Source: Diadophis punctatus similis
Taxonomy: Eukaryota > Chordata > Lepidosauria > Squamata > Dipsadidae
Reading direction: 5' to 3'
Assembly: GCA_023053685.1 (NCBI GenBank)
Contig: JALIGW010000013.1
Coordinates: 19,926,001-19,990,000 of the forward strand
Length of the DNA: 64,000 bases
Position numbers and translations under genes: made by a program
The notes under the pieces: generated by a model
Databases searched by the model: none
What the model saw: only the letters and a program-made list of their open reading frames with translations
Told to the model about the DNA's origin: nothing
Shown: positions 48,470 through 58,227 of the stretch, piece after piece
Layout: each line of letters starts with the position of its first letter
Numbering within the stretch: position 1 is the first letter of the stretch

Positions 48470-49746
48470 CAGTGGTCCCCAACCCTCAGTCCGTGGCCCG
48501 GTACTGGTCCGCAGAACAAATGGTACTGGGCCGCCCTGCTACTGCGTCTTCTGTGCAGCGGCAGCGGCGGGTCCTGCGACTTTTGCAAGTCCTGCGAGTC
48601 CCGATAATAAGCGCAGGGACAGGACTCCTGCATCTGCCGATGTGCCCCGGCCCAGCTGATCAGCGTGGGGGCGGGGCTTCTGCTCACATCCCCCTGCTTT
48701 TTTTTTATATTCCGTTACCTGGCTGCTCTCCTGCAGGCTCAGGTTGTGTGGCTAATAAAGAATCACGAGTGACATTCTCTGCTGGCTCCTCTGCACGGCG
48801 TCAGGGATGTCACTCATCATTCAATGCAGCCGCCGCGGGTGACTGTTGAACTTCACCAAGCAGCTAGCGCTGTGGCCACTCTGACCAGCAGCGGCTTTAG
48901 TGAATGATGAGTGACGTTCCTGATGCTGTTCAAAGGAGCCAGCAGAGGATGGTGGACAGGGGATGGTGAGCAGGGGATGGTGGGCAGGGGATGGTGGGCA
49001 GGGGATGGTGAGCAGGGGATGGTGAGCAGGGGATGGTGGGCAGGGGATGGTGGGCAGGGGATGGTGGGCAGGGGATGGTGAGCAGGGGATGGTGGGCAGG
49101 GGATGGTGGGCAGGGGATGGTGAGCAGGGGATGGTGGGCAGGGGATGGTGGGCAGGGGATGGTGGGCAGGGGATGGTGGGCAGGGGATGGTGGGCAGGGG
49201 ATGGTGAGCAGGGGATGGTGGGCAGGGGATGGTGAGCAGGGGATGGTGGGCAGGGGATGGTGGGCAGGGGATGGTGAGCAGGGGATGGTGGGCAGGGGAT
49301 GATGAGCAGGGGACGGTGAGCAGGGGACGGTGAGCAGGGGATGGTGGGCAGGGGATGGTGGGCAGGGGACGATGGGCAGGGGAGTGTTGGGCAGGTGACA
49401 TGTTTGAGCTGGCAAGTAGCTAGGTAATGGTAATTGGTATCAGTGAGTACTCAAATAGAAGTATCGGTACTCGTAGTTGGTCTTAAAAAAAATGTTATCG
49501 GGACATCCCTATTTATTATTAAATAATTAATACATTGTGTTTGCTAAAATTTAACCCACAAATTAGCAAAAATGAGTTAGAAACAGACGTCATTAGAAAG
49601 TTTATATTTGAGATTGTTTTGATTTGATTTAATTTAATTTGATTTAATAATCAACGCGACGCCGCAACCCCCCCCCCCCCAGTGGGCTGCGGAAAAATTA
49701 TCAAACGTTGACCGGTCCACGGCAATAAAAAGGTTGGGGACCACTG
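48470..49746 (+). mobile_element. hAT-like element (1,277 bp) with exact 8-bp target duplication and internal minisatellite
   Basis: Termini CAGTGGTCCCCAACC and GGTTGGGGACCACTG are inverted repeats. Flanking CTCTATGT at 48462-48469 and 49747-49754 is exact. This end type (CAGTGGTCCCCAACCTTTTTGG) is a widespread vertebrate hAT family, and a relative lies at 52760-53651. No transposase is visible. The interior carries the array at 48948-49395 and a C-run at 49669-49681. Confidence 0.9.
48948..49395. repeat. 14-bp minisatellite, about 32 units
   Basis: The unit is GGGGATGGTG(G/A)GCA. By my count about 32 units in register, with a two-state variant (GGGC or GAGC) and a few GACG/GATGAT variants clustered at the right end. 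The Pro-Cys-Ser-His open frames on the minus strand and Gly-Trp frames on the plus strand are products of the repeat. Confidence 0.95.
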
Positions 49747-49754
49747 CTCTATGT

Positions 49755-50409
49755 GACACCACTTCCCTCTATTTCAGTTCTGTTGTACTCCTCAGGGCCT
49801 ATTTTATTTCCACATTATGGCTATGCAAGGTGGAGTTGCTTAGCAACACTTCAGCAGGCCTCTGTCTTCATAAAACAATTGTATACAAATATCCATTTAT
49901 TAGTAGAATTATCAGGCCTCCTCCCTAACCATTCCATGGAATGAATAGTCATTTTTTAAAAGGACTAATTGGATAAGCTTTGATTATCTAATTTTGGTGT
50001 CAGCTTCCAGAACATTTATTATTGAACCTACTAACAAAAACAAAACATAAGCTCCTAATAAATCCCCAGTGCTCAGCTATTAACTAGAAGATCACAGCCC
50101 CTGAGACAACTTCACTTAAGGACTGAGTCTTGCCTGTTTGTGATTAGTGCTACGTTTGAGTATTCTACCACTCTCCATTAATCTATGTATCTAAACAAAA
50201 AAGTGAGAATTAGTAAATGGGTCTGCATTGCTCCATGGCAACTGTATGTTCTTGGTGCTTATAAATTATTGTTTAGAATTCACAATCTACAAATAACCTA
50301 AGATTTGTTTAATATGGTTATAATTGCAGTCAATTATTTAAAACATTAGCGCTAAATTAAATGGCCCAGAAAAATTTGCATTGTCCCCTCCCACTTTATT
50401 CTACTGAAT
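49755..50409. other. non-coding stretch
   Basis: Nothing recognised. Confidence 0.35.
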
Positions 50410-50417
50410 TATGAAGC

Positions 50418-50570
50418 ATTTTATGTATTTATGTATTTATTTATGTATGTATGTATGTATGTATGTATGTATGTATGTATGTATGTATGTATGTATTTAT
50501 TTATTACATTTACAGTATATAGCCATCATTTTATTTGTTTGTTTGTTTGTTTGTTTGTTTGTTTGTTTGT
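50418..50570. repeat. (ATGT)n and (TTTG)n microsatellites
   Basis: ATGT/ATTT tetranucleotides at about 50418-50505 and (TTTG)n at about 50532-50569. Confidence 0.9.
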
Positions 50571-50735
50571 GAGACTTATATACTGCCTCAAAGTGCAAGC
50601 ACTCTCTAAGCGGTTTACACCAGTAAGCAATGTATATTTATATTGCCCCCAACAATCTGGGTCCTCATTTTACCTACCTCGGAAGGATGGAAGGCTGAGT
50701 CAACCTTGATTTGAACACCTGAACTGCTGATCACA
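50571..50735 (-). mobile_element. tRNA-derived SINE, Sauria type, head missing
   Basis: GACTTATATACTGCC..CACTCTCTAAGCGGTTTAC..ATTGCCCCCAACAATCTGGG..AAGGATGGAAGGCTGAGTCAACC matches 45537-45766. The tRNA head is lost or diverged after about 50710. Confidence 0.8.
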
Positions 50736-51365
50736 GTCAGCTAAAGTAGTTATATTGAAAAGCAACTCCCAATCAATAATTAAAGCAACATTAGTTTTTT
50801 TAAAAAATAGTTTGTTAAGAATACTACATATATCTACTAAAACCATAAACATTTACCATTAAGCACCAAAGTTAAATTTCCAACATTCTTGTTAAATCCT
50901 CTCACCCTGTCTCAGTGCTTACTGGAAAAGCTACATCTTAAATGCTTTTTAGAAGGCTAGAAGGGTAAACTAGACATTAAAACCATTAAGAGGGGCAGAG
51001 GTATCACTGGAGAGGACCACCATTACAATTATGGAGCGTTCTGGAAAGTGCAGCAGTACTCCGTACTGTTTTAAAGAGCAGAGAAGAGTGGGGTTTTGCT
51101 GTCCCCCCTTTTTTTTCAGCTACAGCAATAAGATGATGCTGTGGGGGGGGGTATAATCAATAAGGTACTGGGTCAATGAAGGAACATTTCCTTTCTGTGA
51201 CTTGAAAACAGTGTCAGATTAGGCCCCCCTCAGTGTTATGGTCAATATTGGCTATCTTGAAGTTAATAATGTAGTACTGGGAGGACTGACAATTGCTAGG
51301 ATGACCTGATGCAAAAAGGGGATAGATCTCCTGCACATGTAATAGCTTGCCAGAGGACAGCGTAT
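50736..51365. other. non-coding stretch
   Basis: About 50880-51060 may be an old L2 remnant (GTGCTTACTGGAAAAGCTACATCTTAAATGC), which I cannot confirm. Confidence 0.3.
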
Positions 51366-51440
51366 AGAATAGAATAACAGAGTTGGAAGGGACCTTGGAA
51401 GTCTTCTAGTCCAACCCCCTGCTTAGGCAGGAAACCTATC
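51366..51440 (-). mobile_element. CR1 LINE extreme 3' end
   Basis: AATAACAGAGTTGGAAGGGACC..TTCTAGTCCAACCCCCTGC is the CR1 3' signature in minus orientation. Confidence 0.8.
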
Positions 51441-52462
51441 AGCAGGTGTCTTTGCCAAGCATACTTCATTCCTTGAAATCCTGTTCTGTTTCGTTGCTAG
51501 AAGTACAAGAACACTCTTCTCTTTGTAATTTGGCCTTCTTTATTGGCATTGCTCATTTTTTCAACCACATGAAAGAGAATTGCAACACCATTCCAGAACC
51601 CGAGAAAAGGAATGCTAAAAATATCAAATGCGTTTGCCAATAATGACTGTACCACATGTGAACTTTCCTGATTTTCAAAATAACACTCCTGCCTCCGCAA
51701 AAATCAAACTTGATATTGGCTACAACAGCCACAAATGAGGCTTAAAAGCCTCATAAACCTTTGATATGGAGATGTAATGATGGAAACCAGTCTCTTGTAT
51801 TATTTAATAGGGCAGCCTCTGTAACACGATTCATTGATGTCTGGTACTTTGTTTCTAAATGCATTAGAAAAATCCAGAAGCATTGAAAAACATTTCTTCC
51901 ACATCTGTAAAGGAGTAACACTTCAAAAATGTGTCAGAATGATATATTATGGCTTTAAAAAGGCATGAGAGAAGGAAATCTATAAATCCAATGATGCTTC
52001 TTTTATCCTCCCTGTCATCTTCAGAAATGACCAAGTATCAAGTCAAAATAGGCTAGCAGTGTGTTTGAATAATGCTTCTGTCACAAGATAGCTTATAGTT
52101 TTCTTTGGGAAACTGCAGAGGTAAAAGGGAGTTGTCTTCCCTAAATATTGTCATTGGATAATTTGTTCTAAAACGAAAACAAGAAGTACCAACAGTCTCC
52201 ATTCTAATTTTTTTGTACTTAGACATCATATACACTTGCAATGAAAAACCATTTGAGTTGTCTTCGATAATAATGTATGGTATGAATTCTAATTGGAGAA
52301 TGAACATTTCTACAGTATTTTACATTTTAACGTAGTTATTCTAAAGGTAAAAATAAAGGGAAAGTTGAAGACACTGTAGTTTGCCCCCCTGTTTTTTCTC
52401 TCTCTCCCTCTCCCATTAAATAAAATTCTAAAGATGGGGAATATTGACTAAAACCATTTCAG
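51441..52462. other. non-coding stretch
   Basis: No repeat or gene recognised. A pyrimidine-rich stretch lies at 52382-52415, ahead of the exon candidate. Confidence 0.35.
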
Positions 52463-52729
52463 ATCATGCGGTTCCAGATGGGTTTGTTTAATTTTGTCTG
52501 TGTCTTATCCATCTTTGCATGGACTGCAGCCTATTTCCATCCACAGTTTTCCAGTAGTTCAGACCAAATGATGAAAAAACACTTCTCCCTCTATCCTGCT
52601 TCCAGAAATCACCCAGCTGGATCAGACAATCCAGCTAGCCAGGGACTAGTTAACACTGCTGTAAATCCATCTAAATTTCTTAGAGCACAAGGAAAAGCAA
52701 GACAGTGTATTGGAACAGATGGGGTTTTA
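52463..52729 (+). CDS. candidate coding exon with signal-peptide-like start, gene unknown
   Basis: CATTTCAG at 52455-52462 could be an acceptor. An ATG follows three bases later (52466), and the frame is open for 88 codons to a good donor, GTGAGT at 52730-52735, where it ends in phase 0. The first ~22 residues (MRFQMGLFNFVCVLSIFAWT..) form a hydrophobic stretch ending in small residues before a polar, Ser- and Lys-containing region, as in a secreted protein. I recognise no family. Only one Cys follows the signal-like part. The base composition is ordinary, no repeat was recognised here, and the frame would run only 11 more codons without splicing. It could be chance: one ~100-codon frame in 64 kb is not rare. 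Confidence 0.3.
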
Positions 52730-52768
52730 GTGAGTCTGGGACTAGTCTGTTATCTAAAGCAGTAGTCC

Positions 52769-53530
52769 CAATGGTGGGTTCCTACCAGTGTGGTCCACTC
52801 TATAGCACCGGTAGCGGCCCACTGGTGACGTCACAGTACCGGTGCGGTCGGTTGCTGGTGCTTGGGTGCCGCCATTAAAAAAAATTTTTAAAATTCTTTT
52901 TTTAATTCTTCTTCTGCGCATGCCCAGAAGCTGAGCTTCCGGCACTGCGCATGTGCTGCCTTCCTATCCCACAGTGAATCCAAGCAGGGGAGGATGGCTG
53001 AGGGAATGCATGAGACGCTGAAAGAATGGGCGGCAGGAGCTATCTCCATTCCCCTCCCTCAGCAGTCCAAGTTGCCACGAACACGCGGTGATGATCCTAG
53101 GCATTTTTGCACGTTTGAGGCTTCTCGAGCTGCTGAGGAGAGGGGGAATGGGCAGCAGGACCTATTTCAGTTCCCCTCCCTTCAGCAGTCCGAGAAGCCA
53201 TGAACGCGCGGTGATGATCCCAGGCATTTTCGCATGTTCGAGGCTTCTCAAGCAGCTGAGGGGAGGAGAATGGGTGGCAGGAGCCTAGGATCATCGAATG
53301 GGAAGAAGCATTCAGGCCGGATGGAGCCTCCTAGAAGAACCGCTGCCGTGGTCTTGCTGCTCCCACTGCGGGGGGCTGCGTTGCTGGTGGGCAATGCCCC
53401 CTCGCTTCTCCGGCCGCTGCCAAACTCCCGAGGCCCACGCCCACCCAGTCACATGGCTGGCAAGCCACACCCACAAAATAAGCCACGCCCACAGAGTGGT
53501 AGTAAAAAAATTAGGGACCCGCCCCCTAAC
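52769..53530 (-). mobile_element. hAT-like GGTGGGTT-group element nested in the previous one
   Basis: Starts CAATGGTGGGTTCCTACC and ends GTAGTAAAAAAATTAGGGACC, the same two ends as the cleaner copy at 55764-56159. It contains CTTCTGCGCATGCCCAGAAG. A tandem duplication of about 130 bp at 53010-53290 is absent from the shorter copy. The target duplication is not clean. Confidence 0.75.
53010..53290. repeat. tandem duplication, unit about 130 bp
   Basis: Two-plus units share GCGGTGATGATCC(T/C)AGGCATTTT..GCA, GAGGCTTCTC(G/A)AGC and CTTCAGCAGTCCGAGAAGCC-like words. Confidence 0.85.
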
Positions 53531-53659
53531 CTTTTTGGCACCAGGAAGTGTTTTGTGAAAGACAATTTTGGAGGGGGAGAATTATTTCAGTTTTGCTTGC
53601 ACATACACCACTCATCTCCAGCTGTGCAGCCCCAAGTATTGCGGATCCCTGATCTAAAG

Positions 53660-54497
53660 AACCAAAATGTCTCTTAGTGTGTTATGCATATTATTTTTTA
53701 AAAAACCTGGTGTTTTAAAAAAAAACCACTTTAATCATGTTGTAATTTTACTTTATAGTTTATGATCAGAACAATCCCAGTAAACTGATGTCATCTTTTA
53801 TTGTGAGAGGAAGGTGCAATAGAAAAATCAGTTTCGCCTCTTGTTAATTTTTCCACTTATCATAACCATGTATTGCCTAGCTCATAATCACTATGCATTC
53901 AGAGATGCTTCAGAAATAATGGCAGGATGCTACATTGAACGGGCTGGAATTCAACTGGAGTTATGGACAAAAGAATTTTTTTTCCCTTGTCATGCTCACC
54001 AAAATAAAGGTGAGGAGCAGCCATTTCAGGCAGATGGAGAACACATAGATAACGCCATTTAAAAGGTGTTGTAATGCAGCTAAATTAGTGATCATTGAAA
54101 TAACAAATGGCTTGTTTGACGGAAGCAGAGCCAGCAAATAAATGCTTAGGACGAGGCTACCAATTTACATACTTAATATCGCAAAGATATTATAGTAGAA
54201 TAAAACAATTTGGGGCCAGGTAATTCAAGTGAAGAGTAGAGCAATTACAAAATGTGAGGGATAAAACTTCCAAAGGGAACAAAACTATTTTGCCCTACAT
54301 ATTGCAGGGTTTAAAAACAGCTTAGCTGAAAGGGTTGAGGCCCTTTTTTATCTAATGAATGAGAGGGACCGTAAATGTCCCCCACCAGATTTGATGCCAT
54401 TTGCTGCAGCTTTGACAGAATTTGGATAGATTTTTCCTGAACTGCTCTGTTGCCTCTTCTTGTGCTTGTTTGGCGGTTATAGTACACCTATCATATA
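53660..54497. other. AT-rich non-coding stretch
   Basis: Nothing recognised. Confidence 0.35.
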
Positions 54498-54505
54498 CCC
54501 TTGAC

Positions 54506-54774
54506 CAGGGGCGGGTTGCTCACTTACCGATACCGGTGCGCTGCACGCACATCTCCACGTTTCGAGCACGTGCGCGCTCGCTATGCACGCGCACCCCCTC
54601 ACACGATTTTGCTTCTGCGCATGCATGGAAGCAAAATCTCACCAAAATCTTGCAAGGGGACGTGCGTGCACACGTGATTTCGGCACTTTTTTGCTTCCGC
54701 ACATGCAAATAGCGCCATCTGCTGGCTGCTACCGGAATGAAAAAGTGGACAGTAACAGTAGGAACCCACCACTG
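54506..54774 (+). mobile_element. hAT-like non-autonomous element (269 bp) with 8-bp target duplication
   Basis: Ends CAGGGGCGGGTTGC and GGAACCCACCACTG. CCCTTGAC is exact at 54498-54505 and 54775-54782. Compared with 17859-18288 it lacks the right third of the interior, where a GCGCCATCTGCTGG (CTCF-type core) sits at 54712-54725. Confidence 0.9.
54712..54725 (-). promoter_or_regulatory. CTCF-type core motif in a hAT-like element
   Basis: The minus strand reads CCAGCAGATGGCGC, a full match to the CTCF core. Motif only. Confidence 0.5.
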
Positions 54775-54782
54775 CCCTTGAC

Positions 54783-55755
54783 CAAAGATTACTATGCTTC
54801 TTGTATCTTGGATGGCTGCCCACTTCGACCAAGCATACAGCTCCGGAAGGAATGCACAAGGAGTGATAAGGGAGGAAGGGGGGTACCCACCTAGCCAGCC
54901 GATCATCCGAGTCATCCATCATTATCAATATTAACAGATGTTGCAGTCAGGCCAGTCTCACATACTATATGTGCCTCCTCTCTCTATAAACTCTCCAAGC
55001 AATAAACTTGAAGAAGCAGGGACTGTAAAGTTTTCGCCCTTGGAGAAAAAGACTTGAGAAGGTGGATATCTTAGAGCAATCCATGTATTGATCTTGGAAA
55101 AGGAAACTCTTTTTATCTTGGGACATTTTGGACTATCCTCAAGAGCTAGAGAATTGTAAAAGACTTCAATTTAAAGTGGGAACCATTTAAAAGAGAATGT
55201 TAACAGTCATGACGCTTTTCATCAACAGAGAGATATCCTCATTTCATATATGTCCATTTTAACTCTTGCAACAAACATTGTTTTGTCTGCTAGAAATGTA
55301 TAATGAAAGGAAGCTATTGTATAACATGTTTAAGTGCAATGTTATGAATGTCACCTCATCAAAAGGTTCATTGGAACTCAAATATCATCAGACTGAAGCC
55401 TTGGAGTATAATAAACTAGTTTTTTGTGACGGAATGAAACAGAGGAATTTCCTCGTGTAAGCCACCTAGAAAAAGTGGAATGTAAAACATCATCATAATT
55501 TTATCCATGTCTACTCAGAAATGCATTCCATTTAATACAATAAAAGCTAGTCCAAGTATACATGTTGAGGTCTATATCTGTAGTTTTCAATTTTTTTAAT
55601 ATTGTAGTTTTAAAAAGGCTGCTAAATCACTATATTGTATGTATATTTCTATCTTTTAAAAAATTTTACAAAGAAAAACAACAACTTTAAACAGATTTTT
55701 TTAGGGAAAGGCAGAATAAGACTATTTCAAAGTAAATACTTAAACATATCACTGT
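54783..55755. other. non-coding stretch
   Basis: Nothing recognised. Confidence 0.35.
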
Positions 55756-55763
55756 GCTGAACC

Positions 55764-56159
55764 CAGTGGTGGGTTCCTACCAGTGCGGTCCACTCTATAG
55801 CACCGGTAGCGGCCCGCTGGTGACATCACAGTACCGGTGCGGTTGGTTGCTGGTGCCTGGGCACCACCATTTTTTTAAATTAATTTTTTAAAAAAACATT
55901 TCTTCTGCGCATGCCCAGAAGCCGACTTTCTGGCACTGCTCATGCGCTGCCTTCCTATTCCACAGTGAGTCCAAGCAGGAGAGGATGGCTGAGGGAGCGT
56001 GTGAGACACTGAAAGAATGGGTGGCAGGACCTATCTCAGTTCCCCTCCCTTCAGCAGTCCGAGAAGCCATGCCTACCCGGTCACATGGCTGGCAAGCCAC
56101 ACCCACAATATAAGCCACGCCCACAGAGTGGTAGTAAAAAAATTAGGAACCCGCCCCTG
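55764..56159 (-). mobile_element. hAT-like element (396 bp) with near-exact 8-bp target duplication
   Basis: Ends CAGTGGTGGGTTCC and GGAACCCGCCCCTG. GCTGAACC (55756-55763) and GATGAACC (56160-56167) differ at one base. It carries CTTCTGCGCATGCCCAGAAG and a GGTCACATGGC site, and is closely related to 52769-53530. Confidence 0.85.
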
Positions 56160-56167
56160 GATGAACC

Positions 56168-56476
56168 TTGAAATATGTTTGGTCTAAGGCTGGAGTGAAT
56201 ACATACTAAGTTACAACCAAAGCTGCTCTTGTGTTTTCTTTCTATTTCAGTGAACAAAAGAATAGAACATATACTAGAACCAGTAAAGAATGAGTATTCT
56301 TAAGGTATTCATTCAAAAATGGTACTAGCAATTTTTAATTTATTCCTATGTTATGTTATTGTTTTCCAATTACACACTATCTTTGTAAGTAACTCAGAAA
56401 TACAGATTTCTTTTCAGAACTGGTTGAACCTTATTTATTCTATTTTTGATTGGGTCTTATTTATTTTTATTTCTTA
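56168..56476. other. non-coding stretch
   Basis: Nothing recognised. Confidence 0.35.
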
Positions 56477-56561
56477 ATAGCATACCCGGTCACGCGTTTC
56501 TGTGGCTCAGTCTGCTTAAATGGGAAAGAAAGAAAAGAGAAAGCGCACGTTTCTAATATGT

Positions 56562-56777
56562 TTAATGGCACAATGCATGTGGGTATACAATATTTTTTGT
56601 TGTTCCATTGTCTGTGCAGATATAGAGATTGTCTGGTTTGCCTACTCTAGAACACGCAACATATAATTGTCCATGTGAGAAGCAATCTGTGTCTAGATCT
56701 AAACCACACAATTCTAAAGATTGGCCTTGAGCTTTGTTGATGGTGATTGCGAATGCCAATCTAATTGGAAATTGCAA
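56562..56777 (-). pseudogene. Helitron helicase (Pif1-like) C-terminal fragment
   Basis: A 71-codon frame includes FAITINKAQGQSLELCGLDL and CFSHGQLYVACSRV, the last helicase motifs of Helitron Rep/Pif1 proteins (NKAQGQ and the GQLYVACSR block). In an intact Helitron this domain would unwind DNA during rolling-circle transposition. The ATPase Walker motifs and the Rep nuclease are absent, so this is a relic. Confidence 0.85.
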
Positions 56778-57115
56778 TCTCTTAAATTGTTTAAATCTCT
56801 GCTATCTTATCCCTTTATTTCTCTGAGGTACTTGCCAGGGTCATGCAATGGGGGGTGGTCAGCCTCCTCTCAGCAGGCATGTCATGGTGGGTGGTATTAT
56901 TTGGGTAACCTTATGCTCATTAACTTCTCAGAATTATGGTTAACATTGATGTCAATTTTTCTCCCCTTTATTTTTGGAGGTTTAAATTGTGTTTAAATGT
57001 GTGCTATCTTATCCCTTTATTTCTCTGAGGTACTTGCCAGGATCATGCGATTGGGGGGGGGTCAGCCTCCTCTCAGCAGGCATGTCATGGTTTCCCCATA
57101 AAAGCCTTTGCTATT
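56778..57115. repeat. tandem duplication inside the Helitron remnant, period about 204 bp
   Basis: GCTATCTTATCCCTTTATTT, then TCTGAGGTACTTGCCAGG(G/A)TCATGC, GTCAGCCTCCTCTCAGCAGG and CATGTCATGG occur at about 56800 and again at about 57004, each preceded by a TTAAATTGTTT-like word. Confidence 0.85.
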
Positions 57116-57185
57116 CTATTCCTTTATTTCCCTCAACTTGGCTCAGAAACATTGGAAGGGAATAGTCAATTAGTACAGTGTGTGT

Positions 57186-57201
57186 CCAGCAGAGGGCGCT
57201 G
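57186..57201 (+). promoter_or_regulatory. CTCF-type core motif in the Helitron
   Basis: CCAGCAGAGGGCGCTG fits the canonical vertebrate CTCF core CCASYAGRKGGCRC. Motif only; binding not shown. Confidence 0.5.
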
Positions 57202-57407
57202 GTTTTCAACAAAATCATGTTTTACCTGTTTTTCAAGAAAATCATGTTTTTACCTGTCACAGGTGTGACATCTATATAATATAGGTATATAAAAACACTC
57301 TCGTATTTGAATGCAACATTGTGTCAAAATTTCAAAGCAATCGGTGAAGTACTTTCGGAGATCTTAGATCATTCCCAAACGAACAGTTACATTTTTATTT
57401 ATATAGA

Positions 57408-57834
57408 TTGAATTTACAACTGCTTTTCTATTTATTTCAGCATTCAAAGCAACAAATATCTACAAATATCTGTTGCAAACTCCACATGGCATCAGGAAGA
57501 GCAACCGGCCAATAAATGCTCAGCTCCATCCAGTCGCCCCCCAACTCTATCCCAAATTAAGGGATCACAAGGTCATAAAGGGGGGGGCTTTTTTTAAGGC
57601 AGCTTACAATAAAACTAACAGGACCCGTGCAATCAAAATCAAAACTAAAATCAGCTCTTAAAATTATCAACCACTGAAATCTGGATGAAAAGAGGTTTCT
57701 TGTCATCTTTTTAATTGCTGGAATAGTGGGAGCCCAATTCATCTCTTTATAAAGCATTTACCATAATCTGGAAGTGATATTAAGAGAAGGTACTTTCTTC
57801 TGTACTTAAATAGTCAAGCTTCTTGCCATGAGGG
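57408..57834. other. non-coding stretch, possible ancient L2 debris
   Basis: GGCAGCTTACAATAAAACTAACAGG and nearby words vaguely follow L2 3' regions. Not secure. Confidence 0.3.
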
Positions 57835-58219
57835 CAGGGGTGGGTTTCACTTACCTTCGCCACCGGTTCGCATCGCGATGTTTCGCACGCGTGTGCGTCC
57901 CCTCTCGCGATTTCACTTCCGCGCATGCTTAGAAGGTGGATTCAGCCCGAAACACAGCTGAGGAGCTCATCAGCTGTGCTTCAGGCGAAGAAATAAAGGT
58001 CAGTATTAACCCGGGGGCGGGTGGGAGGGCTTTTTTCAAAGCACAGAACGCTGTGAAGCTATCCAAACACAGAAAAGTCGGCCAAAATTTCAGAAAAAAA
58101 GATGGCGGCAAGCACAGACCGGCACAGACAGAACCGGATCTGGGACACCAAAATTACATCACCAGCGGGTTGCTAACAGTTCGGGCGATCTGGTCCGAAC
58201 TGGGAGGAACCCCCCCCTG
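57835..58219 (+). mobile_element. hAT-like element (385 bp) with exact 8-bp target duplication
   Basis: Ends CAGGGGTGGGTTTCAC and GGAACCCCCCCCTG. CATGAGGG is exact at 57827-57834 and 58220-58227. The interior shares the AAAGATGGCGGC..CACAGACCGGCAC block with 24971-25304. It differs from the other members in its central 200 bp. Confidence 0.9.
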
Positions 58220-58227
58220 CATGAGGG

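Larger units (their letters stand above)
52760..53651 (+). mobile_element. hAT-like element with exact 8-bp target duplication, interrupted by another
   Basis: Starts CAGTAGTCCC and ends GGATCCCTG. ATCTAAAG flanks it exactly at 52752-52759 and 53652-53659. The text CAACCTTTTTGGCACCAGG, which normally follows CAGTAGTCCC in this family, is displaced to about 53528, so about 760 bp has been inserted after the first ten bases. Confidence 0.85.
56477..57407 (-). mobile_element. Helitron remnant (about 931 bp)
   Basis: On the minus strand it begins TCTATATAAATAAAAATG after an A and ends GTGACCGGGTATGCTAT before a T. This fits Helitron ends (5' TC, 3' CTRR with a small GC-rich stem, insertion between A and T), apart from the last base. 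The interior retains the C-terminal part of the helicase at 56562-56777 and a duplicated segment. Most of the Rep/helicase gene is gone. Confidence 0.75.

Noticed and set aside
48853..49415. Long open frames (161 and 182 codons, minus strand) rich in Pro, Cys, Ser and His
   Set aside because: They are translations of the 14-bp minisatellite and change residue pattern with frame. No start context, domain or conservation.
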